In this document: positions 24,642 through 33,554 of the stretch, in pieces
Layout of the letters: each line of letters starts with the position of its first letter
How positions within the stretch are numbered: position 1 is the stretch's first letter
Assembly: GCF_937936315.1 (NCBI RefSeq)
Contig: NZ_CALGWU010000023.1
Coordinates: forward strand, 1-64,000
Direction of reading: 5' to 3'
Length of the DNA: 64,000 nt
Origin: an uncultured Capnocytophaga sp.
GTDB lineage: Bacteria > Bacteroidota > Bacteroidia > Flavobacteriales > Flavobacteriaceae
Notes under the pieces: generated by a model
What the model saw: the letters and a program-made list of their open reading frames with translations, nothing else
Database searches by the model: none
What the model was told of the DNA's origin: nothing
Program-made: the position numbers and the translations under genes

Positions 24642-25267
24642 TTTTTTGATTGTATGATGGTTTTGGTTATGATATCCTTTTCTATATCCCAACCTCGTGC
24701 AGGGCTATACTCACGTCCGTACAAGATGATTTGTACGTGTAACTTGTTCCATTTCTCTTTAGGGAAGAGGCGTTTAGCATCTTTTTCAGTTTGTATAACC
24801 GAACTACCATCGGAGAGTTTCCAGCGGTGCATTAGGCGGTGTATGTGAGTGTCTACGGGAAAAGTAGGGATGCCAAAAGCTTGAGCAAGTACAACACTAG
24901 CAGTTTTATGTCCTACAGAGGGAAGAGATTCCAAGGCTTCAAAGGTTTGAGGGACTTCGCCATTGTACTTATCAATGAGTATTTGTGAAAGTCCGTGAAT
25001 ACCTTTAGATTTCATAGGGGCAAGCCCTAATGGTTTGATAATTTCGTGTATTTCGTCTACCGAAAGCAGTACCATATCATAAGGATTGTCAGCTTTACTA
25101 AATAGAATAGGTGTGATTTGGTTCACACGAGCATCGGTAGTTTGAGCCGATAGGAGTACGGCTATTAGTAAAGTATAAGGGTCTTTGTGTTGTAGAGGTA
25201 TAGTGATTTCAGGATAGATACTTTCAAGTGTATCAATGATGAATTTTACTTTTTCTTTTTTTTTCAT
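24638..25267 (-). CDS. nth: Endonuclease III family DNA glycosylase without Fe-S cysteines
   Basis: Base-excision repair glycosylase/AP lyase, 209 residues. The helix-hairpin-helix LPSVGHKTASVVLAQAFG carries the catalytic Lys121, and Asp139 is in FPVDTHIHRL. The four C-terminal cysteines that hold the [4Fe-4S] cluster of E. coli Nth are missing; the C-terminus is HVQIILYGREYSPARGWDIEKDIITKTI. I recall this cysteine-less tail from other Bacteroidota. It lies between batA and bioA in one leftward unit. Confidence 0.92.
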   Translation of the reverse strand: MKKKEKVKFIIDTLESIYPEITIPLQHKDPYTLLIAVLLSAQTTDARVNQITPILFSKADNPYDMVLLSVDEIHEIIKPLGLAPMKSKGIHGLSQILIDKYNGEVPQTFEALESLPSVGHKTASVVLAQAFGIPTFPVDTHIHRLMHRWKLSDGSSVIQTEKDAKRLFPKEKWNKLHVQIILYGREYSPARGWDIEKDIITKTIIQSKK

Positions 25268-25272
25268 TTGTA

Positions 25273-26274
25273 TTATATTTCATTCCTAAAAACAGTGTGT
25301 TTTAAAAGGAACTCAAGGAACAATAGAGCAGTAGCGATGATTACTAACAAGCGGAATTTTTCGTCTACTTCAGTATATTTAAACTCTTCTATTTTAGAGG
25401 TTTCTAATTTGTTGATTTCATCGTAAATCTGTTGGAGTTTTTGGTTGTTAGTAGCGCGGAAATAACGTCCGTGAGTTACTTGTGCGATTTTTTTCATCAA
25501 TGATTCATCAATTTCCACTTGTAACATTCGGTACATTATACTGCCATCGGGGTTGAGTGCATAAGGAGAAAGAGCCATACCATTAGTGCCAATGCCTACG
25601 GTATACACTTTGATACCATATTCAGCAGCTAATTCAGCAGCAATGAGAGGATCAATTACTCCTGTGTTGTTAACCCCATCGGTAAGGAGGATAATCACTC
25701 TACTTTTAGCTTTACTTTCTTTAAGTCGGTTTACAGCAGTTGCTAATCCCATACCTATAGCGGTGCCATCTTCTACTTGTCCATAAGTAAGTTCAGCCAA
25801 TGAGCTAAGAATAATGCCCTTATCTGTAGTTACAGGTGTTTTGGTATAACTTTCTCCAGCGTATACCACTAAACCTATACGATCGTTAGGGCGGTCTTTT
25901 ACAAACTGGGAGGCTACTTTTTTCAAGGCTTCAAAACGGTTAGGTTTTAGGTCTTGAGAAAGCATACTTGATGAGACATCTATTGCCATTACAATATCTA
26001 TTCCATCGGTAATTTTAGTTTGTGCATTTTCGGAATGTGTTTGAGGGCGCGCTAAGGCTATAATAATTAAAGTAATAGCAAACAAACGGAAAGCAAAAAG
26101 AGAATGGTATAAGTAATCCTTCCACGAACTCATCTTTTTAAACGCGATTGTAGAGGATAAAGTAACATTTGGTTTAGATTTTTTATTCCAATAACCATAC
26201 CACACTACCATTAGTGGTAAAACTAATAGTAACCAAAAGAATTGAGGATTGGCAAATGTAATATTTTTAAGCAT
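25273..26274 (-). CDS. batA: BatA-like von Willebrand factor A membrane protein
   Basis: 333 residues. Two N-terminal membrane segments (about 11-28 and 58-75), a VWA domain with a complete MIDAS motif DVSSS (Asp99, Ser101, Ser103) and the Asp of LLTDGVNN, and a final membrane segment near residue 310-328. BatA belongs to the Bat (Bacteroides aerotolerance) gene set. The usual batB, batC and batE neighbours do not follow; nth comes next instead, 5 bases away. Confidence 0.88.
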   Translation of the reverse strand: MLKNITFANPQFFWLLLVLPLMVVWYGYWNKKSKPNVTLSSTIAFKKMSSWKDYLYHSLFAFRLFAITLIIIALARPQTHSENAQTKITDGIDIVMAIDVSSSMLSQDLKPNRFEALKKVASQFVKDRPNDRIGLVVYAGESYTKTPVTTDKGIILSSLAELTYGQVEDGTAIGMGLATAVNRLKESKAKSRVIILLTDGVNNTGVIDPLIAAELAAEYGIKVYTVGIGTNGMALSPYALNPDGSIMYRMLQVEIDESLMKKIAQVTHGRYFRATNNQKLQQIYDEINKLETSKIEEFKYTEVDEKFRLLVIIATALLFLEFLLKHTVFRNEI

Positions 26275-26275
26275 A

Positions 26276-27913
26276 CTATTCTGTTTTAAAAGCTATAGAA
26301 TTGATGACCTTTTGAGCTATTTCTTCGGCGTTAGGTTCGTCTATATGAGTGATAAGTACTTGTTGCAAAGCACCATTTTCAGTAAAACTATAGAGTTCAT
26401 ACAAAGCATTAAAATAATTGCCTTTTTCATCAGGAATACTCATTTTACCAAATACTTTCATACCTTTAGCACCACTGGGCGAGGTATATTCTTCTGCCAA
26501 GGTAGAAATATTCTTTGCCTTAGCTTTATCTAATTGTGAAAGAACAATTTCATTTACCTTTCGTGGGTCTAAAGTAAGATTATTGTCTTGTCCTTCTTGT
26601 TGAGGTGTTGCATTTTGGGTATCCTTTTTAAAAGTAATGATATTCGTCATTATATAGAGAGGCGAATTAATACTACCATAATAGAACGTATATTGTTTAT
26701 CTATGATAGATTTGTATTCGGTAATATCTACTATTTGCTTACGAATGAGTACTTCAGGAGTAGTAAGTTCAGTAATAGGAAAGCCATAATCACTTGTTAC
26801 CCACTCACTGTGATTGATATTTGCATAAGTATTGAAATATTTATTTTTCAATAGATTATACCCAATAAGGAGTACAGGAGTTGACAATATAAAGCAAAGG
26901 GAAGCTATCAGAGCTATGCGATTGCGTTTTTTTTTGCGTTCTCTTATTTTTAGCACACTCATCACAAAAGCGTCTTGAGCAGGAGTTTCTCCATCTGCAA
27001 CTACTATAGGGATGGCCTCCTTAGTTTTGATAACTACTCTCTCAATAGTTTCACGGTCATATTCAGCGTTATTATCAGAAGGTTTACTCTTAGCAAATTT
27101 CACTAAATCTGCATTTTGTAATACACGTTTGAGGTTATTGATAGTTTCTTCTGATAAGTGTAGTTTTCCTGTTTGTTGCAGAGTAGTAACTTTGGCTAAA
27201 AGCTCATCGGTGGTACTTTCTTTAGCTAAAATATGCACCTCATCTTCTAAGTATTCTTTTACAATGTCGGTAAGGCGAGTATAATAGGCTTTGTGTTGTG
27301 ATTCTATAAGGTATTTAGAATTTTGTAAGTCTTTTAAGTCTTGAATTGCACGCTCAAAAGGTGGTAGTTTTTTTCGTTCTTCTTCAGCTGATAATTTTTT
27401 CTTACGGAAGATAAAGAAATACAGAGCAGTTGCTGAAAAAAGAAGGACTACAAGTCCTAAAACAATCCATAACCAAAGGCGAAATGAGGAAGGAGAGGCT
27501 ACTTCAGCAATAGGTTTGATGTCATATAAAGGTTGTTTAAGTGTATCTACAGCAATAGTGTGTACTTCTATAAGTAGTGAATCAGTATAGAAATCCTTAT
27601 TGCTGATATTTATTTTTTGTTGTGGGATAGTATATTTTCCTTCGTCAAACTGAGTGAGATAATAGGCTTTTTCCAAACGAAATTTACCTGTTTCTTTCAA
27701 GGTGTCAGTAGAGCTTGTTTTCACCATTTCCAAAGCACCAAAAGTTTGTCCCTCAGGGAATATTACAACTGCATCGGCAGGTGCTTGTACTGATATTTTG
27801 TACTCTATTTGTTCTCCTATTTTTATGTTCTTTGTATTTGCTTCTACTTTCACCTCTTGTGCGTGAAGAGGAGGAAATACAAATAATAATATGAAATATA
27901 ATATTCGTTTCAT
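26276..27913 (-). CDS. BatD-like envelope protein
   Basis: 545 residues with a signal peptide (MKRILYFILLFVFPPLHA), an immunoglobulin-like N-terminal domain (EVKVEANTKNIKIGEQIEYKISVQ, typical of BatD), a membrane segment around residues 148-170, a cytoplasmic helical part (PPFERAIQDLKDL, DUF4381-like), a second membrane segment near 337-357 and a C-terminal soluble domain that I do not recognise. It lies between the DUF58 gene and batA, with a 1-base gap to the latter, so both are in one complex or pathway. Confidence 0.8.
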   Translation of the reverse strand: MKRILYFILLFVFPPLHAQEVKVEANTKNIKIGEQIEYKISVQAPADAVVIFPEGQTFGALEMVKTSSTDTLKETGKFRLEKAYYLTQFDEGKYTIPQQKINISNKDFYTDSLLIEVHTIAVDTLKQPLYDIKPIAEVASPSSFRLWLWIVLGLVVLLFSATALYFFIFRKKKLSAEEERKKLPPFERAIQDLKDLQNSKYLIESQHKAYYTRLTDIVKEYLEDEVHILAKESTTDELLAKVTTLQQTGKLHLSEETINNLKRVLQNADLVKFAKSKPSDNNAEYDRETIERVVIKTKEAIPIVVADGETPAQDAFVMSVLKIRERKKKRNRIALIASLCFILSTPVLLIGYNLLKNKYFNTYANINHSEWVTSDYGFPITELTTPEVLIRKQIVDITEYKSIIDKQYTFYYGSINSPLYIMTNIITFKKDTQNATPQQEGQDNNLTLDPRKVNEIVLSQLDKAKAKNISTLAEEYTSPSGAKGMKVFGKMSIPDEKGNYFNALYELYSFTENGALQQVLITHIDEPNAEEIAQKVINSIAFKTE

Positions 27914-27959
27914 TTTTAGTCTTTTATCTTTCTAATTCCTAAGACCTATTGGCTAAAAT

Positions 27960-28826
27960 CTAACCCCTATTTTTAAAGTAACCTAATAGTTTTTGGGTAT
28001 AACTCTCATCGTTTCTACAACTCACTACACCAGCACCAGATTTTTGCCAAAGGGTTTCAAAATAGTTCACAATTTCGTGATATTGCTTTGCATACTCTTT
28101 TCGTACTGCAGCTGAAGAAGTATTTACGCGCATTAGCATTCCTGTTTCAGCATCTTTTACCATTATGTATCCCAAATTAGGCAATTCAGTTTCTTTTTTA
28201 TCGTAGATACGGATGCCAGTAATATCGTGTTTCTTGGCAGCTATTTGTATCGGTTTTTCATAACCCTTATCCATAAAGTCAGAAAGCATAAATACAATAG
28301 CTTTTTTTTTGGTAACTCTACTGAGAAACTGTAATGCTTCAGAAATATTAGTTTTAAAACTTTTTGGTTGAAACTCTATGAGTTCCCTAATGATACGCAA
28401 TACGTGTGATTTTCCTTTTTTAGGTGGAATATACAACTCTATTTGGTCAGAAAACAGAATCAAGCCTGTTTTGTCGTTGTTTTGTAGGGCAGAAAAAGCT
28501 AAAGTAGCTGCTATTTCAGTAATAAACTCACTTTTGAATTGTTGTTCGGTACCAAAGAGCTCACTACCACTTACATCTACCATCAACATTAGAGTAAGTT
28601 CACGCTCTTCTTCAAAAACTTTAACAAAAGGTTCGTTGTAGCGAGCTGTTACATTCCAATCGATATTACGGATATCATCGCCAAACTGGTAGGGGCGCAC
28701 TTCACTGAAGGTCATACCACGACCTTTGAAGGTAGAGTGATATTCTCCTCCAAAAATATTATCGGAGAGTTTACGTGTTTTTATCTCTATCTTACGTACT
28801 TTTTTTAATATTTCTTTAGTATCCAA
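27960..28826 (-). CDS. DUF58 (VWA-like) protein
   Basis: A 288-residue cytoplasmic protein. The DUF58 hallmark GRGMTFSEVRPYQFGDDIRNIDWNVTARYNEPFVKVFEEERE is at about residues 35-78, followed by a VWA-like fold with MVDVSGSELFG. In MoxR/VWA systems this protein works with the MoxR chaperone encoded next to it (28886-29887). Third from promoter-distal: moxR, DUF58, BatD-like, batA in order of transcription. Confidence 0.92.
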   Translation of the reverse strand: MDTKEILKKVRKIEIKTRKLSDNIFGGEYHSTFKGRGMTFSEVRPYQFGDDIRNIDWNVTARYNEPFVKVFEEERELTLMLMVDVSGSELFGTEQQFKSEFITEIAATLAFSALQNNDKTGLILFSDQIELYIPPKKGKSHVLRIIRELIEFQPKSFKTNISEALQFLSRVTKKKAIVFMLSDFMDKGYEKPIQIAAKKHDITGIRIYDKKETELPNLGYIMVKDAETGMLMRVNTSSAAVRKEYAKQYHEIVNYFETLWQKSGAGVVSCRNDESYTQKLLGYFKNRG

Positions 28827-28885
28827 AATAAATAAGCGATTAATTTATTACTTACATACCCTTATCAGTTTGTTGACTTTACCTG

Positions 28886-29887
28886 CTAAGGTACTTCTAT
28901 TGTATTCACTATTTTGTGAATCATTTCTACTGAGGTAATGTTTTCAGCCTCTGCTTCGTAGGTGATGCCAATACGGTGACGTAATACATCAAAAACAACG
29001 GCGCGTACATCCTCAGGAATAACATAACCACGACGTTTGATAAAAGCATAACATTTCGCAGCCATAGCTAAATTGATACTACCACGAGGTGATGCACCAA
29101 AACTGATAAGAGGTTTAAGTTCAGCTAAGTCATACTTTTCAGGATAACGAGTTGCAAAAATGATATCTAGGATGTATTTTTCAATCTTTTCGTCCATATA
29201 CACCTCACGAACAGCTTCTTGAGCTTTTAGGATTTGCTCTAAACTCACCGTTTGGTTTACTACAGCATAGCTATTGCTAAGGTTATCGCGCATAATCTGT
29301 TGTTCTTCGTCTAATTTGGGATAGTCGATAACTGTTTTGAGCATAAAACGGTCTACTTGTGCCTCGGGAAGTGGGTAAGTACCTTCTTGCTCTACCGGAT
29401 TTTGAGTAGCCATTACCATAAAAGGAGCATCGAGTTTAAAGGTAGAGTCGCCTATAGTTACTTGTCTCTCTTGCATTGCTTCTAATAGAGCAGATTGTAC
29501 TTTAGCAGGAGCACGATTAATTTCGTCGGCTAAGACAAAGTTTGCGAAGATAGGTCCTTTTTTAATAGAGAATTCATTTTGTTTGATATTATAGGTCATT
29601 GTACCTATGACATCGGCAGGTAACAAGTCAGGAGTGAACTGAATACGACTAAATGACCCATGAACTGATTTTGCAAGAGTGTTAATAGAAAGTGTTTTAG
29701 CTAACCCAGGTACCCCTTCTAAAAGAATATGTCCTTTGCCTAACAGACCGATAAGCAGGGCGTTTACCATATGCTTTTGCCCAACAATAACTTTATTCAT
29801 TTCATTGGTAAGTGCATCAATGAATACGCTTTCACGCTCTATTTTTTCGTTTATCTGGCTGATATCTACAGATGTTCTTTGTTCCAT
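28886..29887 (-). CDS. MoxR-family AAA+ ATPase
   Basis: Chaperone-like AAA+ ATPase, 333 residues. Walker A is EGVPGLAKT (57-65), Walker B ANFVLADEINRAPAKVQ (Asp-Glu at 121-122), sensor 1 in MVMATQNPVEQEGTYPLPEAQ and sensor 2 region SFGASPRGSINL. It is first in the moxR-DUF58-BatD-batA-nth-bioA unit. On the minus strand TATCTTTG (plus 29944-29951) is a fitting -7 box, but no -33 TTTG is seen. Confidence 0.95.
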   Translation of the reverse strand: MEQRTSVDISQINEKIERESVFIDALTNEMNKVIVGQKHMVNALLIGLLGKGHILLEGVPGLAKTLSINTLAKSVHGSFSRIQFTPDLLPADVIGTMTYNIKQNEFSIKKGPIFANFVLADEINRAPAKVQSALLEAMQERQVTIGDSTFKLDAPFMVMATQNPVEQEGTYPLPEAQVDRFMLKTVIDYPKLDEEQQIMRDNLSNSYAVVNQTVSLEQILKAQEAVREVYMDEKIEKYILDIIFATRYPEKYDLAELKPLISFGASPRGSINLAMAAKCYAFIKRRGYVIPEDVRAVVFDVLRHRIGITYEAEAENITSVEMIHKIVNTIEVP

Positions 29888-29997
29888 AATATGAATTATT
29901 TTTAGTGTTTATCTATTGTACAAATATTGTGCCGTTACAGAGGCAAAGATAGTGTTTTTTTATAGTTTTGAAAAAACTATATGTTTGAACATAAAAA

Positions 29998-30030
29998 GAA
30001 AGCTGTCTAAAAACTATTCAGACAGCTTCT
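29998..30030 (-). terminator. Terminator after the hexosaminidase gene
   Basis: Stem AAGCTGTCT (30000-30008) / AGACAGCTT (30020-30028), 11-base loop; on the minus strand it is followed by TCTTTTTA. It is 21 bases beyond the stop. Confidence 0.7.
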
Positions 30031-30050
30031 TCTAGTGAGTTTAAAAAAAA

Positions 30051-32390
30051 CTAGTTTACTTGTATTTCATCGATGAAAAGAAAACCAGGTTTGCCTGCAG
30101 CTCCTTCGTGGAAAGCAGGAATTTTGTTTACTTCATTGATTTTTACTTTTAGATAAGTAACTTCTTTTGCAGGAAAAGATAGCGTATAAGTTTTTATTTC
30201 TTTAAAATGTTCTTTAGGTAGAGAGTAACTTTCTTTACCAAGTAACTCATAGTTTTTCCCATCTTTAGACCCCCACACTTCAAAATTAGTAGGAGGATAA
30301 ATCCAATCACCAGTTTCAATGAAAGCATTGAAACTCACTTCTTTTACTAAAGTGTTATCTTTTAAGGTAATAAGAGCTTCGCAAGGAGCTTCACTAAAAC
30401 CTAGCCACTCGCTAGAACGCGAATTTGTTCCCCCTTTTCTACCATCTACTAAGGTAATAGCGCCATTATAAGTATAGTTTTGAGTAGGTTTGCTAAGAAA
30501 CTCAATAGGACGAACGGTTGCTTTATTGAAAGAGAACTCTTGATTGAACTCGCTTTCGCCTTCTTTTCCAAATACTTTAGCTTTTAGATTTGCGTTTTGA
30601 GTGATTTTTAAAGGTTCTTTATATACATTGGAACTTTTAGTAGGTTCACTGCCATCAGTGGTGTAATAAATAGGAGTGTCTTGTAAACAAGATAAAGTAA
30701 TTGTAATTTCATCTATACCAGACTTTACTTCTCCACGAAGGTTAAAAATGTGTTTAGCGTAGGTGTAACCTTCTAGTTCATAGATAGGAATAAGGCGCAT
30801 TAGACGTTGTATAAAAGCTTGGTAATCTTTAGGTTTAGCAGGGTCTACCCATTGAACATCAGCTAAGGCAGCCATACGTGGTAAGGCCATATACTCTACG
30901 TGCTTAAAGGTTTTTATGTACTCTGTCCAAATATTAGCTTGAACACCTAAAATGTGTTTTAGTTGTTCTTTGTTGAGGGCTTCTGGATAAGGATTAAAAG
31001 AGTATACACGTTCTACAGGGAGGTAGTTGCCTATGGCAAGAGGTTCTTTATCAGTTTTATCAGTTTGATAGAAATCAAAATAGCAGAAAGACATAGGGGT
31101 CATAATAGCATCGTGGTTAGATTTAGCAGCTTCAATAGCACCACCAATGCCTCTCCAAGACATTACAGTAGCATTAGGAGCTAAGCCTCCTTCAAGAATT
31201 TCGTCCCAACCAATCATTTTACGACCTTTTTTAGCTAGAACTTCTTCAGCAAAGGTGATTACATAGCTTTGTAAATATTCTTCTGAAGTGTGTTTACTAT
31301 CACCTTTGATACCTAAGTTTTTAATTTTAGCTTGACATTTAGGGCATTTTTTCCAATTTGTTTTAGGGCATTCATCCCCTCCAATATGAATGTATTCAGA
31401 AGGGAAAATTTCAGTTACTTCTTCTAGTATATTTTTGATAAAGTCGTAAGTTTCGTGATTACCTGCACAAAGAACATCTTCGGCAACACCCCAAGTTTCT
31501 CTTACTTTATAGGGACCTCCAGTACAACCTAATTTTGGATAAGTAGCCAAAACAGCAACCATGTGTCCAGGAAGATCAATTTCAGGGATGATGGTAATGT
31601 TACGATCAGCAGCATATTTCACGAGCTCTTTCATCTCTTGTTGAGTGTAGAAACCGCTATGAGGTTTACCATCGAATTTATCCCATTCTTTGGCTATCAT
31701 TGTTTGGCTGCGAGTACTTCCTACTATAGTGAGTTCAGGATATTTTTTAGATTCAAAGCGCCAGCCTTGATCATCAGTGAGATGCCAATGAAATTTATTA
31801 ATGTTGTGGAGGGCAAGCATATCTATGTAGATACGTACAGAGTCGGCAGAGAAAAAGTGGCGAGCACTATCTAAATGAGCTCCACGATAAGCAAAGTAAG
31901 GTTTATCAGTTATTACTTTAGCAGAGAAAGTTACTTTATTTACTTTCTGTACAGGGATTGATTTTCTTAAAAATTGAACCCCATAGAAAGTTCCAGCTTT
32001 AGAAGCTCCATTAATAGTGATGTTGTTTGCAGTAATGGTTACTTGGTAAGCCTCTTTATTATCGCTAGAGTAGTTTTGTAATAAAGAGATGGTATTAGTT
32101 TCGTTATTTTGGTTAGGAACTACTTTTACTTCTATCCCTGCTTGTTTTTTGATGTACTCTTGCAAGAATCCAGCGTACTGTTGCAAAGCTGTATCACCTT
32201 CAGGATAAGTGAGCTTGGTGTCGGTTGTAAGTATAAAAGCTTTATCAGCTTCAGTTTGAGGGGGAGAAATCATCTCGGGAGCTGGAACTATTTCATAGTT
32301 AGCAGTACTCCCCTCTCCATTGGTAGTCGTTGATTTACAGGAAATCATTGTCATCAATAACAAAAGTGCGGAAGTTAATTTTGTCTTCAT
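30051..32390 (-). CDS. Beta-N-acetylhexosaminidase lipoprotein (GH20)
   Basis: Surface or periplasmic exoglycosidase that removes terminal GlcNAc/GalNAc, 779 residues. Lipoprotein signal MKTKLTSALLLLMTMISCKS (Cys18). GH20b domain at about 35-165, then the barrel with the catalytic pair Asp339-Glu340 in HIGGDECPKTNW and HWHLTDDQGWR; a chitobiase-type C-terminal domain (TPIYYTTDGSEPT) and an F5/8-type carbohydrate-binding domain at the end. With the GH95 fucosidase at 44098 it suggests host glycan or mucin foraging. Confidence 0.93.
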   Translation of the reverse strand: MKTKLTSALLLLMTMISCKSTTTNGEGSTANYEIVPAPEMISPPQTEADKAFILTTDTKLTYPEGDTALQQYAGFLQEYIKKQAGIEVKVVPNQNNETNTISLLQNYSSDNKEAYQVTITANNITINGASKAGTFYGVQFLRKSIPVQKVNKVTFSAKVITDKPYFAYRGAHLDSARHFFSADSVRIYIDMLALHNINKFHWHLTDDQGWRFESKKYPELTIVGSTRSQTMIAKEWDKFDGKPHSGFYTQQEMKELVKYAADRNITIIPEIDLPGHMVAVLATYPKLGCTGGPYKVRETWGVAEDVLCAGNHETYDFIKNILEEVTEIFPSEYIHIGGDECPKTNWKKCPKCQAKIKNLGIKGDSKHTSEEYLQSYVITFAEEVLAKKGRKMIGWDEILEGGLAPNATVMSWRGIGGAIEAAKSNHDAIMTPMSFCYFDFYQTDKTDKEPLAIGNYLPVERVYSFNPYPEALNKEQLKHILGVQANIWTEYIKTFKHVEYMALPRMAALADVQWVDPAKPKDYQAFIQRLMRLIPIYELEGYTYAKHIFNLRGEVKSGIDEITITLSCLQDTPIYYTTDGSEPTKSSNVYKEPLKITQNANLKAKVFGKEGESEFNQEFSFNKATVRPIEFLSKPTQNYTYNGAITLVDGRKGGTNSRSSEWLGFSEAPCEALITLKDNTLVKEVSFNAFIETGDWIYPPTNFEVWGSKDGKNYELLGKESYSLPKEHFKEIKTYTLSFPAKEVTYLKVKINEVNKIPAFHEGAAGKPGFLFIDEIQVN

Positions 32391-32417
32391 TATGTTTATA
32401 AATTTGAATTAATGGGG

Positions 32418-32425
32418 CAAAGATA
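32418..32425 (-). promoter_or_regulatory. -7 box of the hexosaminidase gene
   Basis: Minus-strand TATCTTTG followed by GCCCC, 28-35 bases before the start codon; no clear -33 box in the T/A tract beyond. Confidence 0.4.
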
Positions 32426-32519
32426 TAATTTTTTTTTAATTTTTTTTTGGTTACGTAATTTTTTTTTTGCACCTTTGCAAATATTTTTAAAACGAATAGA
32501 CTTTTATATACATTAACAA

Positions 32520-33518
32520 ATGAAAAAATTTGATAAAGAAGTGTACCTAAAATGGTACGAGGATATGCTTTTTTGGAGAAAGTTTGAAGATAAACTAGCA
32601 GCAGTTTATATTCAGCAAAAAGTAAGAGGTTTCTTGCATCTTTATAATGGGCAAGAGGCTGTAGCTGCAGGTTGCCTTCACGCAATGGATTTGACTAAGG
32701 ACAAGATGATTACTTCTTATCGTTGCCACGTACATCCTATAGGTTTGGGTGTTGATCCTAAACGTATTATGGCAGAATTATATGGCAAGGCTACAGGTAC
32801 ATCTCTTGGTTTAGGAGGGTCTATGCATATTTTCTCTAAAGAACATCATTTTTATGGTGGTCATGGTATTGTAGGGGGACAAATTGCTCTTGGTGCAGGT
32901 TTAGCTTTTGCCGATAAGTACTTTAATCGTGAGGCGGTAACCCTTACTTTTATGGGGGATGGTGCTGTGCGACAAGGTGCTTTTCACGAAACACTTAACC
33001 TAGCGATGTTATGGAAATTGCCAGTAGTTTTCATTGTAGAAAATAACCACTATGCAATGGGAACTTCAGTAGAAAGAACAGCAAACCACGTAGATATTTG
33101 GAAACTTGGTTTAGGTTATGAAATGCCTTGTCAAGCAGTAGATGGTATGCACCCTGAAACAGTAGCAGAAACAGTATACGAAGCTGTGGAAAGAGCTCGC
33201 CGTGGTGACGGTCCTACTTTGCTTGATATTCGTACTTATCGTTATCGTGGTCACTCTATGTCAGATGCGCAACACTATCGCACAAAAGAAGAAGTAGAAG
33301 AATATAAAAAGCAAGACCCTATCACTAATGTACTTGCGGTTATCAAAAAGAAAAAATACGCTACTGATACAGAGTTAGAAGCTATTGAAGAACGTGTAAA
33401 AGAACGTGTGGCAGAGTGTGAGAAATTTGCTGAAGAATCACCTTACCCAGAAAAACACATTATGTATGATGTGGTTTACGATCAAGAAAATTATCCTTTC
33501 TTGCCAAGTAGACTCTAA
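32520..33518 (+). CDS. pdhA: Pyruvate dehydrogenase E1 component, alpha subunit
   Basis: Thiamin-diphosphate subunit of the pyruvate dehydrogenase complex, 332 residues. The ThDP motif GDGAVRQGAFHETLNLAMLWKLPVVFIVENN is at about 142-172; SYRCHVHPIGLG and the regulatory loop YRYRGHSMSDAQHYRTKEE are present. The E1 beta subunit is not encoded nearby, as in other flavobacteria where pdhA-pdhC are paired and pdhB is elsewhere. It is divergent from the GH20 gene. pdhC follows 36 bases later. Confidence 0.95.
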   Translation: MKKFDKEVYLKWYEDMLFWRKFEDKLAAVYIQQKVRGFLHLYNGQEAVAAGCLHAMDLTKDKMITSYRCHVHPIGLGVDPKRIMAELYGKATGTSLGLGGSMHIFSKEHHFYGGHGIVGGQIALGAGLAFADKYFNREAVTLTFMGDGAVRQGAFHETLNLAMLWKLPVVFIVENNHYAMGTSVERTANHVDIWKLGLGYEMPCQAVDGMHPETVAETVYEAVERARRGDGPTLLDIRTYRYRGHSMSDAQHYRTKEEVEEYKKQDPITNVLAVIKKKKYATDTELEAIEERVKERVAECEKFAEESPYPEKHIMYDVVYDQENYPFLPSRL

Positions 33519-33554
33519 TAAAATAAAAAACACTAATTAAATATAAGAACATAA

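Noticed and set aside
32335..32685. 116-codon minus-strand frame over the pdhA promoter
   Set aside because: Overlaps both the start of pdhA and the GH20 signal sequence; product is Lys/Phe-rich from AT-rich DNA.
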